From JAAYYY01 sp964602995 (lineage in GTDB: Bacteria; Chloroflexota; Anaerolineae; Promineifilales; Promineifilaceae): a DNA stretch of 45,640 bases. This document shows positions 9,289-17,071 of this stretch, piece after piece. Made by a program: the position numbers and the translations under genes. Under the pieces are notes generated by a model, which ran no database searches, was not told the origin of the DNA, and worked only from the letters and a program-made list of their open reading frames with translations. The stretch is from contig CAZRTM010000016.1 in NCBI GenBank assembly GCA_964602995.1, positions 1 through 45,640 of the forward strand. The letters run 5' to 3'. The first letter of the stretch is position 1; every line of letters starts with the position of its first letter.

Positions 9289-9921
9289 CTATTCGTGGAG
9301 GAAGGGGTTAAGCCGTTTCTCTTCTCCGATTGTGGTGGGGTTGCCATGACCAGGGAAGACTCTGGTATCTTCTGGTAACGTCAGAAGCTGCTCGCGGATG
9401 CTCTGCATCAACAGCCGGTAGTCGCCACCGGGCAGGTCTGTGCGGCCAATCCCCTGTTGGAAGAGCACGTCACCATCAAACAGAATGCCTTGTTGCTCGT
9501 TGTAGAAGCAGATATGGCCGGGGGCGTGTCCTGGCGTGTAGAGGACTCTGAGCGTGTGCTTACCGACGGAAATTTCCTGTCCTGCTTCAAGCATCTGGTC
9601 CGGCTCAGGCGCAGCCTTCAGCACAAATCCCCAGCGAGCAGCCGATTGTGTTGCCTGGCGCAGCATGGGTATCGCTGCTTCGTGGATGAAGATCGGCGCC
9701 TGCGTCGCTTCTTTCAGCTCAGCAAGCCCGCCCACGTGGTCGAAGTGGCTGTGGGTGAGCAGAATCTTTGTAATCTGCCATCCTTCTTCCTCTGCCAGAG
9801 ACGCAATTTCAGAGCCGTTCCAGGCGGGATCAATGACTGCTGCCTCATCCATCTCATCACAGGCGACTAGGTAGCAGTTTGTCTGAAGCGGTCCGAGTGG
9901 GAGCATTCGTATTTGTAGCAT
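9289..9921 (-). CDS. Metallo-beta-lactamase-fold hydrolase (glyoxalase II-like)
   Basis: This 210-residue hydrolase has the full metal-binding set of the family: H57-S-H59-F-D61-H62, a TPGHAPGH segment (H132/H136), D151 in DGDVLF, and H192 in FPGHG. Length and pattern fit the YcbL/GloB-like subgroup, which hydrolyses thioesters such as S-lactoylglutathione or related small molecules in the cytoplasm. The true substrate is unknown, and a persulfide dioxygenase role is less likely from the motifs. I prefer the ATG at 9921. A GTG at 9933 is also in frame, but its AAGGAA is almost adjacent to it. The gene converges with the zinc-ribbon/LysM gene. Confidence 0.85.
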   Translation of the reverse strand: MLQIRMLPLGPLQTNCYLVACDEMDEAAVIDPAWNGSEIASLAEEEGWQITKILLTHSHFDHVGGLAELKEATQAPIFIHEAAIPMLRQATQSAARWGFVLKAAPEPDQMLEAGQEISVGKHTLRVLYTPGHAPGHICFYNEQQGILFDGDVLFQQGIGRTDLPGGDYRLLMQSIREQLLTLPEDTRVFPGHGNPTTIGEEKRLNPFLHE

Positions 9922-9952
9922 GGTGATTGTCACTTCCTTGTTGGTCTGGAGG

Positions 9953-9974
9953 GCCTGCCTGTTAAATGGCAGGC
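9953..9974. other. Hairpin between MBL hydrolase and transporter genes
   Basis: GCCTGCC (9953-9959) and GGCAGGC (9968-9974) form a 7-bp stem with an 8-nt loop. It lacks a U-run on either strand, so it may be a weak terminator of the upstream minus-strand gene or an RNA stability element. Confidence 0.4.
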
Positions 9975-10008
9975 TGCAGAGACCGGGTTCCTTCGATGTG
10001 CTTGAATG

Positions 10009-11370
10009 TCAGTCACTTTGCCAGGCTGCTGGCGCCAGCCGGCTTCTCTTATTTTGGGCGCTCTTTTTGCCGAACAGCAACCTTTGCATACGCCAGTAGA
10101 GGTAAAGTAGCTCGGCTATGATAGCGGCGATTAGGGCAATGGCGGCCGTGGCGATGCCATCAAACCGGAAGGCGACGCCGACTATCAGGACGACGATTGT
10201 AACGAGCAGGTTTAGAATCATGCCCATGTTGACGGCTGAGGTATGGTAGCGGTTGATGAGGACGCCCCGAATCCAGGAGACCAGCACGAAGAGTGCGGGG
10301 TAGGGTAGGAAGAGGCGCGTTCCATAAGCGGCCAGGCCGGCCACCTTAGCGTCGGCGTCTTGTATGCCCAGCAAGTAGAAACTCAGCAAGGGCGAAAAGG
10401 CCAGAAGGAGCATACCCAGGGTGCTGACAGCAGCTACCAGCAGGGTGAAAGTGCGGATGGGCCGGAATGTTTCCGGGCCTTTGGTGAGAGCGATGACCGC
10501 TTCGGGCAGGGCCATGGCGCCAGCGCGGGCCATGAGGATAAGCTGAAAGAGCAGGGGCCAGGCCGCCAGCGAAAGGTTTGGATTGTCAAGGCGAGCGAGG
10601 CTTACGGTTACGAGCGGCTGGGCCAACAGAGTGAGAACTGCTGTTGAAGCGAGTGGGAGATGGAACCAGAAAAGCTCGCGGTAGGTCAGAGGGTTTTCCT
10701 TTTCTGATTCGGTGTCAGGCGCCAACTCCTTCTTAAACAGGGGGCGAATGGCTACGGTGATGGCTGCGGCTTCGGCGATGACGCCGGCCATGAGGGCCAG
10801 TGCGCCCAGGATAACGCCGGGGAAGGCGCCCCATAGCGCCAGAGCAATGGCTGTGCCGGCCGAAGCGATAAGGCGGATGGCGGTACCCCATGCTATGTAG
10901 CGAGTGTAGCCGAAGTGGATGAGTACGCCTTGCAAGAAGCGGCGCCAGGCGATGGCTGCCGTCCACAAGGTCATTATCTGCATGCCTGGCTTCACCCAGT
11001 GAGCAATCTCCGGTGGTGTGCCCATCCAGCGGCGCACGACGAGATCGAACAGGGGCGTGAAGGCGATGGCGGCGGCCAGTACAGTGAGCCCCAGCGCCCA
11101 ATGAATCGTGAATTTGCGGACCAGGAGATAGGAATCACGGTCGCGCACCAGGGCTGTCGCCGTCGAGAGCAGATTAATGATTGGGCTTTCGATTGTTACA
11201 GCGAGGCTGACCACGATGCCTTGGGCCGCAAGCATAATGATCTCGTCGGGAAGGCGGTTAATTGCTGCGCTTACAGTCGGTCCTTCGGCTGTCATCAAGA
11301 GCCAGCTCGCGAACAGTGGAAGCCAGAACCATAGAATATCGCGTTGTCGTAAAGTTGTGTTATTGGCCAT
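10009..11370 (-). CDS. Multi-spanning transporter of the MOP/MATE superfamily, ANK-like
   Basis: This 453-residue protein has about twelve hydrophobic segments and a short basic C-terminus. The first helices (WFWLPLFASWLLMTAEGP...) and the segment INRLPDEIIMLAAQGIV resemble the ANK (progressive ankylosis, ANKH) branch of the MOP superfamily, which in animals exports citrate/pyrophosphate/ATP. Wzx- and MATE-type flippases share the general fold. The substrate in bacteria is unknown to me, and the ANK assignment is from memory of the family pattern. The gene stands alone, divergent from the SDR gene. Confidence 0.65.
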   Translation of the reverse strand: MANNTTLRQRDILWFWLPLFASWLLMTAEGPTVSAAINRLPDEIIMLAAQGIVVSLAVTIESPIINLLSTATALVRDRDSYLLVRKFTIHWALGLTVLAAAIAFTPLFDLVVRRWMGTPPEIAHWVKPGMQIMTLWTAAIAWRRFLQGVLIHFGYTRYIAWGTAIRLIASAGTAIALALWGAFPGVILGALALMAGVIAEAAAITVAIRPLFKKELAPDTESEKENPLTYRELFWFHLPLASTAVLTLLAQPLVTVSLARLDNPNLSLAAWPLLFQLILMARAGAMALPEAVIALTKGPETFRPIRTFTLLVAAVSTLGMLLLAFSPLLSFYLLGIQDADAKVAGLAAYGTRLFLPYPALFVLVSWIRGVLINRYHTSAVNMGMILNLLVTIVVLIVGVAFRFDGIATAAIALIAAIIAELLYLYWRMQRLLFGKKSAQNKRSRLAPAAWQSD

Positions 11371-11445
11371 CTAATCTGACCATTTGATGTAATTGCATAG
11401 CGGTGAGTGATTGTCCACATCACCCATGCTTTGACAAGCGCTTGA

Positions 11446-11473
11446 TTGAGGACGGCGGGAATCTGGGTATACT
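11446..11473 (+). promoter_or_regulatory. Promoter for the SDR gene
   Basis: TTGAGG (11446-11451) and TATACT (11468-11473) are 16 nt apart. A consensus TTGACA also occurs at 11431-11436 but is too far from this -10. Transcription would begin near 11480 and leave a 65-nt leader. Confidence 0.6.
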
Positions 11474-11544
11474 TAGCGGGCGGGTATGACCGTCGCGACA
11501 AACCGGCTGGCCCTGAATGGACCTGGAATGCAGAGGAGCACTCG

Positions 11545-12585
11545 ATGCGGAAAAAAGTTACACTGATTACCGGTAGTGCTGGGGAGATTGGGCAGGCGCT
11601 GATCCGCGAGTTGGCCTCGCGGGGCGATCAAGAATTAGTGACTCTGGACTTGAAGCCACTGCCTCCAGAAATGGATGGTATGTCGCGGCACATTGCCGGC
11701 GATATCCTGGACGACGCCTTACTGGGCCGCTTGGTGACTGAGTTTGAGATCAACACGATTTATCATCTGGCGGCGCTGCTGTCGACGCGGGGCGAGTTTA
11801 CGCCAGAGCTTGCCCATCGCGTCAATGTGGAAGGAACGTTGCGTTTGCTGAAATTGGCGGCGGAACAGTCGGAATGGCAGGGGAAATCTGTGTGCTTCAT
11901 CTTCCCCAGCTCGATCGCCATTTATGGCCTGCCCGACCTGCAGACAAAAGAGCGCGACCGCTGCGTGCGAGAATGGGATTGGAACCACCCGACGACGATG
12001 TATGGTTGTAATAAGCTCTATGGTGAGATGGTGGGCACCTATTACAGCAAGTACTACCGCCAACTGGCGGCGGACCGGCCGGTGATGCTGGACTTCAGGG
12101 CCGTGCGCTTCCCGGGGCTGATCAGCGCCATCACGGTTCCCAGCGGCGGAACGAGTGATTATGGACCGGAGATGATTCACGCGGCGGCACAGAACAAACC
12201 ATACGAATGCTTCGTTCGCCCGGATACACGCATTCCATTTATGGTCATGGCCGATGCTGTTTCTGCGTTGTTGAATCTGGCCGGCGCCGATCGCGCCCGG
12301 CTATCACGCCAGGTCTACAATGTCACGAGCTTTAGCCTGACGGCTGCACAGTTTCGCGATCATGTGCTGCGGGCTTTTCCCGGCGCTGAAATTTCATTCC
12401 GGCCCGATGAGAAGCGGCAGGGCATTGTAGATAGTTGGCCTTCTGAGCTGAATGACAACGCTGCTCGCCGTGATTGGGGGTGGGACCCACAATACGACGA
12501 GCAGCGAGCCTTTGAAGAGTACCTGATTCCGAACATTAAACAGCGTTACGCTGCCAGGTCGGGAGAAGGCGCCAGCCTGGATTGA
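11545..12585 (+). CDS. NAD-dependent SDR, L-threonine 3-dehydrogenase type
   Basis: This 346-residue extended SDR has the nucleotide motif TGSAGEIG (9-16), catalytic Ser near 123 and Y153xxxK157 (YGCNK). The second half matches the pattern of the epimerase-like threonine dehydrogenases: RFPGLIS, GTSDYGPEM, a YECFVRPDTRIPFM stretch, RQGIVDSWP and DWGWDPQYD. Those enzymes oxidise L-threonine to 2-amino-3-ketobutyrate. A nucleotide-sugar epimerase is the alternative but fits less well. The start was set at the ATG at 11545 because GAGGAG lies 6 nt upstream; the frame is open further up but without conservation. No kbl (2-amino-3-ketobutyrate ligase) gene is adjacent. Confidence 0.82.
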   Translation: MRKKVTLITGSAGEIGQALIRELASRGDQELVTLDLKPLPPEMDGMSRHIAGDILDDALLGRLVTEFEINTIYHLAALLSTRGEFTPELAHRVNVEGTLRLLKLAAEQSEWQGKSVCFIFPSSIAIYGLPDLQTKERDRCVREWDWNHPTTMYGCNKLYGEMVGTYYSKYYRQLAADRPVMLDFRAVRFPGLISAITVPSGGTSDYGPEMIHAAAQNKPYECFVRPDTRIPFMVMADAVSALLNLAGADRARLSRQVYNVTSFSLTAAQFRDHVLRAFPGAEISFRPDEKRQGIVDSWPSELNDNAARRDWGWDPQYDEQRAFEEYLIPNIKQRYAARSGEGASLD

Positions 12586-12594
12586 TTGAGCAGA

Positions 12595-14544
12595 CTACGG
12601 TTGGCTGCTCGTTAACGTTAGCGTAAAGGCGCCGTTGCCTCTGCCGGCGAACTCACTGACGCGGATAAGATAGAGGGTGGCGTCATCGCTCCCGCTGTCG
12701 GCGGTGAAGCGCAATTGTTCTGTTTCGCCCCTGAATCCTTCGTCCGTCTGGGCCAGCACGTTATTGTCCAGATCCAGTAGTTCGAGGACAGCATCAGTCT
12801 CGTCATCCGGCTTGACCTCGAGATGAAGCTGATCGCCGGCATTGAGGCGAATGGTATATTCGATAAAGGCGTCCTCGCCCAACCTTCCCTGGACATCATC
12901 GCCAGACGCCAGCTCAAAGATAGTCGTGGGTGAGCCACTCATGATCATCGTATAGTCACCACTCTGGCCCTCATAACCCAATACTTTGAAGAAGTAGTTG
13001 CCACTATCAGAAACGATAAAGGTGACATCTTCCTGGCCATAATAGAGATCGATACGCTCTTCGCGCTGATCCATATCGTCATTCCAGATCTCAACCACGA
13101 CGTCAAGGTCACCTTCAGGTATGACAGAGGCATAGACAACGCTGTCGGAGACGGCGACGAAAGGGAAGTCATGGCCGGCGTCGTCATTTTCGGACAGTGT
13201 GCCGCCTGCCGTGATGGTTGTGCCCGGATCGTCGCTTGAGATACCACCAGGCGTGATAGTGACAGTGTACGCTCCGCCGGCTCCGGCATAGCCACGAACG
13301 CGGATCAGATATTCAACGCCTGCTTCGGGTTCAAACGATAGTTGTTCCCGGCCGTAGGAGCTATCTTGTTGCAGCACAACAGCGCCATTCTCATCAATGA
13401 TTTCTACGACGACGTCGAGATCATCTATGGGGTCGACCAGGACCGTGACGGTCCGGCTCTGGCTTAGGCTAAAGGTATATTCATTGTATTGGTCCGGTTG
13501 CAGTGTGCCGTAGCGTGACTGGTTGAGGGTAATTGCTTCAGCGAAGGCTGCATTTCCTGCCTGACTGACCCGTAGCTCGTACGCTCCGCTGGCACGGGCA
13601 AAGCCGCGGATGACGATCAGGTATTCGCCGCTGGCCGGCAAGGTGAGGGCGCGAACCTCTTCTACGCCGAAGGCATCATCGATAGGCCCTGATGGCAGGA
13701 TCGAAGCGCCGGAATCATCAAGCACGTCCACGGTGACATCCAGCCGGTCGTCAAGTGGGGTGACGCGGATGTCGATACGCTCGCCTTCTTCGCCAGCGAA
13801 ATGCCACGCCGAGGCAACGCCGGCCTGAACCGTATCTTGAACCATCTGCCCATATTCGATCTGCCCCTGGCTGGGAGGGATTGCCGGAGCTGTGATGCGT
13901 ATGGAGTTGGTAATTGCTTCGAGTTCAGGCCAGAACTGGTCGGCGTATTGCTCGAGCGTGATGCCTGTGGCCACGGCCATCCGCTGTTCCCGGCGCAACA
14001 GTACCACATAAAACAGGAGCGCCTGGCCACTCTGGTTATCGCCATCGTCTCGACGAATGGAGGCAACGGCCGCCTCTTGTCCGTTGATGGTGGTTGTGTT
14101 GAACGTTTCTACGCTGAGTTCGTCTCTGCTGTAGCCAAATCTGATGACAGCATCTATCAACGCCTCCTCTTCTGATTCTGCCTCGAGCTGCTCCTGCTGC
14201 CCGACGGATATCGCTACGCCGGCTCCTTCACGGTCAAAGGTCTCTGACGCTAACAGCTCGGGATGGGAAGCAACGGTGACCGAGCCTTCACCTTCTACCA
14301 GATCCCAGCTCTGCGGGTATTGAAAGTATAGGCCTAGTTTGTCGTTGTCGTAGGTAGTGACGGTTGTTGGCGCGCCAGTTGCCTCTGGCAATGATACCGG
14401 CGCCGGTTCGAGCGTTGCGGTAGCCGGCGGTTGTGCGCTGGGTGTGGGGCCTGGTTCCAGCATGTCGCTGACGAAATTACATGACAGAGCCGGCAGTACG
14501 AGCAGCACGGCCGCGAGGAACAAACGGGGCAACTGTCGCCTCAT
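12595..14544 (-). CDS. Lipoprotein with four PPC-like beta-sandwich repeats
   Basis: The 649-residue secreted lipoprotein has a lipobox ALSC with Cys22. A Pro/Thr linker follows, then a domain of about 140 residues (starting LGLYFQYPQSWDLVE) like those in many bacterial lipoproteins with a hydrophobic YP..W motif. Four repeats of about 100 residues come next, each resembling the bacterial pre-peptidase C-terminal (PPC) fold, with a D.L.DVVVE.(I/W) core and an endpoint such as YLI.(V/I)RG(F/Y)A...GAY.(V/L). Such domains bind ligands or act as spacers; no enzyme domain is visible. I chose the Met at 14544 since CAGGAG lies 9 nt upstream and the signal peptide then begins MRRQ; a start at 14565 has no ribosome binding site. 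It is convergent with the SDR gene. Confidence 0.8.
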   Translation of the reverse strand: MRRQLPRLFLAAVLLVLPALSCNFVSDMLEPGPTPSAQPPATATLEPAPVSLPEATGAPTTVTTYDNDKLGLYFQYPQSWDLVEGEGSVTVASHPELLASETFDREGAGVAISVGQQEQLEAESEEEALIDAVIRFGYSRDELSVETFNTTTINGQEAAVASIRRDDGDNQSGQALLFYVVLLRREQRMAVATGITLEQYADQFWPELEAITNSIRITAPAIPPSQGQIEYGQMVQDTVQAGVASAWHFAGEEGERIDIRVTPLDDRLDVTVDVLDDSGASILPSGPIDDAFGVEEVRALTLPASGEYLIVIRGFARASGAYELRVSQAGNAAFAEAITLNQSRYGTLQPDQYNEYTFSLSQSRTVTVLVDPIDDLDVVVEIIDENGAVVLQQDSSYGREQLSFEPEAGVEYLIRVRGYAGAGGAYTVTITPGGISSDDPGTTITAGGTLSENDDAGHDFPFVAVSDSVVYASVIPEGDLDVVVEIWNDDMDQREERIDLYYGQEDVTFIVSDSGNYFFKVLGYEGQSGDYTMIMSGSPTTIFELASGDDVQGRLGEDAFIEYTIRLNAGDQLHLEVKPDDETDAVLELLDLDNNVLAQTDEGFRGETEQLRFTADSGSDDATLYLIRVSEFAGRGNGAFTLTLTSSQP

Positions 14545-14587
14545 AGAGATGGTCTCCTGCTCCATTGATGGGTACGGTCCTGGTCAG

Positions 14588-15928
14588 TTATAGTGTCTCG
14601 AGATAGCGGCGTAATTCCCACTCGGTGACCTGAGTGCGGTATTCGTCCCACTCTGCGCGCTTGGATTCGATGAAGAGCCGCGATGTATGCTTGCCCAGTG
14701 CCTCTAGAATGACCTCATCGGCTTCCAGGGCGTTGATTGCTTCGTCCAAAGAGCCGGGGAGTTGAGCGATATGCAGCTCCTCCAGGCGACCGGCGTCGAA
14801 GTGGTAAACGTCCTCTTCGACAGGGGCCGGCGGTTCCATCTCTTTTTCGATGCCGTCCAGACCGGCGGCCAGCATGGCGGCAAAGGCCAGATATGGGTTG
14901 CAGCTCGTGTCAGGGAACCGCAGCTCAACGCGGGTGGACTGTTCGCGCCCAGGTGAATAATGGGGGATGCGGATAAGAGCGGCACGGTTCGTGCGTGCCC
15001 AGCAAATGTAAACGGGAGCTTCATAGCCAGGCACCAGACGCTTATAGCTGTTTACCGTTGGCGCAACGACGGCGCTGAGCGCTCGCGCATGGTGTAGCTG
15101 TCCGGCTACAAAGTGATAGGCCAGCTTCGATAGTTTGTAGGAGTCGCTGGCGTCAAAGAAGGCATTTGTGCCATCCTTGAACAGGCTCTGGTGTGTGTGC
15201 ATGCCGCTGCCGGCCTGACCGTAGAACGGCTTGGGCATGAAGCTGGCGTAGATGCCATATTCGGTGGCGATGGCCTTGACCGCTTGTTTGAACGTAATCG
15301 CATTATCCGCGGCTGTGAGCGCGTCGGCATAGCGGAAGTCGATTTCATGCTGGCCTTGAGCTACCTCATGGTGGTCCATTTCGACTTCGATGTCGAGGGC
15401 CTGCAGAGCGTCGACGATGTCGGAGCGTACCGCAGCGGCGAGGTCACGGGGAGAGAAGTCGAAATACCCGGCCACGTCGTGCGGAACCGGGCGCAGCATC
15501 TCGTTTTGCTTTTGTAGCAAGAAGAATTCGAGTTCAGGGCCGCAGTTGAAGGAATAGCCGAGCGCTTCAACGCGAGCAATGGCGCGGCGCAGAATCTGCC
15601 GAGGGTCGCCAGGGAACGGTTCACCATCGGGCTGCAGGATATCGCAGATCAGACGAGCTGTGGGGCGCGCAGGGGATTTCCAGGGTAGAACCCGATAAGT
15701 GTTGGGATCAGGCATAAGAACCATGTCGCTCTCATGAATGCGCGCAAAGCCCTGGATGGATGACCCATCAAACCAGTTTCCTTTTTCCAGGATTTCGCCC
15801 AGCCGGTGTGCTGGTATATTGACGCTTTTTACTGTTCCGTTGATGTCTGTAAATTGTAAGGTAATGAATTTGATACCATCACTATTGACGCGATCGACCA
15901 CCGACTGTTGTTCAGGTGTAAGGGCCAT
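14588..15928 (-). CDS. glnA: Glutamine synthetase type I
   Basis: The enzyme joins ammonia to glutamate using ATP in the cytoplasm. At 446 residues it is full length for the short GSI-alpha form. Visible family motifs are NWFDGSSI(Q)GF near residue 53, GPELEFFL for metal binding, GSGMHTHQSL, the NSYKRL(V)PGYEAP loop that forms the ATP/glutamate site, and RxELRFPD. The C-terminal region lacks the NLYDLPP adenylylation site of the GSI-beta form, so control by GlnE is unlikely. GSI-alpha enzymes are instead feedback-inhibited in Firmicutes. ATG is preceded by CAGGAGAC. It is upstream of the PPC lipoprotein gene by 43 nt, but a functional link is not evident. Confidence 0.96.
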   Translation of the reverse strand: MALTPEQQSVVDRVNSDGIKFITLQFTDINGTVKSVNIPAHRLGEILEKGNWFDGSSIQGFARIHESDMVLMPDPNTYRVLPWKSPARPTARLICDILQPDGEPFPGDPRQILRRAIARVEALGYSFNCGPELEFFLLQKQNEMLRPVPHDVAGYFDFSPRDLAAAVRSDIVDALQALDIEVEMDHHEVAQGQHEIDFRYADALTAADNAITFKQAVKAIATEYGIYASFMPKPFYGQAGSGMHTHQSLFKDGTNAFFDASDSYKLSKLAYHFVAGQLHHARALSAVVAPTVNSYKRLVPGYEAPVYICWARTNRAALIRIPHYSPGREQSTRVELRFPDTSCNPYLAFAAMLAAGLDGIEKEMEPPAPVEEDVYHFDAGRLEELHIAQLPGSLDEAINALEADEVILEALGKHTSRLFIESKRAEWDEYRTQVTEWELRRYLETL

Positions 15929-16030
15929 TTCTGTCTCCTGTTGAATGCCTTCTATGAAGATTCTTCCCTTCTCAACATGGAGTTCTGGGGAAGTGCCGGC
16001 CTTGCTGATGATGTGGCCAGACGAGATTGC

Positions 16031-16036
16031 ATTATA
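16031..16036 (-). promoter_or_regulatory. Probable -10 box of the glnA promoter
   Basis: TATAAT on the minus strand (16036-16031) lies about 103 nt before the glnA ATG. The -35 region is poor (TTTCAG at 17 nt), which suggests an activator or a weak promoter. No known nitrogen-regulator site could be named. Confidence 0.45.
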
Positions 16037-16135
16037 GTCGCAATAGCCAAAATCTGAAACGAATCGAAGCGGGTTTGGGCGATCCGTTGCAGTTCTAACG
16101 GCGAAGTGGTGGAGACCTATTACAATAGGACAGTT

Positions 16136-17071
16136 ATGGAAGACCGAGCGAAATTAACTCGATTTGCCTGGCTCTCGATTATCACGGCGCTGATTACCAT
16201 TGCCTTGAAAGTGTCGGCCTATTTGCTGACAGATTCCGTTGGTCTGCTCTCTGATGCGCTGGAGTCTGGGGTTAACCTGGTGGCTGCCATCGTGGCCCTG
16301 GTGGCCCTGACTGTGGCAGCCCGGCCTCCGGATGAGGAACATGCCTATGGACATACGAAGGCCGAGTATTTCTCCGTTGCTATTGAAGGTACATTGATTC
16401 TGATTGCTGCGCTGGTGATTGTGGGGGCGGCCATAGAGCGCCTTTTCAATCCCCAACCGTTGCAGCAGTTAAACCTGGGTCTGATTGTGTCTCTGGTGGC
16501 CGCCGGGTTAAACCTGGTTGTGGCCCTCGTTTTGCAACGTGCGGCGCACGAATATGAATCAGCAGTGCTGGAAGCCGATGCGCGTCACCTGTTGACGGAT
16601 GTGTGGACATCGGCCGGTGTTCTACTGGGAATCGGCGCGGTCAGTGTTACGAGATGGCAGCCGTTAGACCCAATTATTGGTTTGCTGGTTGCTGTTTACA
16701 TCTTGCGGTCTGGTTTCCGGCTGGTGAATAGCTCTGTGCACGGGTTGATGGATAGTGCGCTACCAGAAGAGGAGCAGGCGCTGATTGTCTCCATATTGGA
16801 ATCATATACAGGGAACGGGGTGCAGTATCATGCTTTGCGCACTCGCCAGTCGGGGGCACAACGCTTCATTTCGGTTCATATTCAGGTCCCCGGCGACTGG
16901 AGCGTGCAGAGAGGCCATAGCTTGTTGGAGCAAATTGAACGAAAGATGCGGCAGGCTCTGCCCCGTGCTTCAATATTTACCCACCTGGAACCGGTAGAGG
17001 ATCCGGTATCGTGGCACGATATTTCACTTACTCGTGAAACACCGGAAGAGGAAACCCAGGACGGCCCCTAG
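16136..17071 (+). CDS. Cation diffusion facilitator (CDF) metal efflux protein
   Basis: This 311-residue protein has about six membrane helices and a cytoplasmic C-terminal domain (about 205-290, dimerisation/metal sensing). Members export Zn, Fe, Mn or Co by proton antiport. In TM2 the site reads D40-ALE-S44, so the second Asp of the usual DxxxD is Ser. TM5 has H151-LLT-D155, matching the HxxxD half of the site. HAYGHTKAEYFS (about 69-80) is the conserved cytoplasmic segment after TM2. Metal specificity cannot be assigned. The start is set at the ATG at 16136 with AGGA close upstream; a GTG at 16106 is in frame but has no ribosome site. The stop codon overlaps the stop of the convergent GH3-like gene. 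Confidence 0.88.
   Translation: MEDRAKLTRFAWLSIITALITIALKVSAYLLTDSVGLLSDALESGVNLVAAIVALVALTVAARPPDEEHAYGHTKAEYFSVAIEGTLILIAALVIVGAAIERLFNPQPLQQLNLGLIVSLVAAGLNLVVALVLQRAAHEYESAVLEADARHLLTDVWTSAGVLLGIGAVSVTRWQPLDPIIGLLVAVYILRSGFRLVNSSVHGLMDSALPEEEQALIVSILESYTGNGVQYHALRTRQSGAQRFISVHIQVPGDWSVQRGHSLLEQIERKMRQALPRASIFTHLEPVEDPVSWHDISLTRETPEEETQDGP

Noticed and set aside
12588..12610. GAGCAG/CTGCTC inverted repeat at the SDR/lipoprotein convergence as a terminator.
   Set aside because: Only 6 bp with an 11-nt loop and no U-run; too weak to claim.
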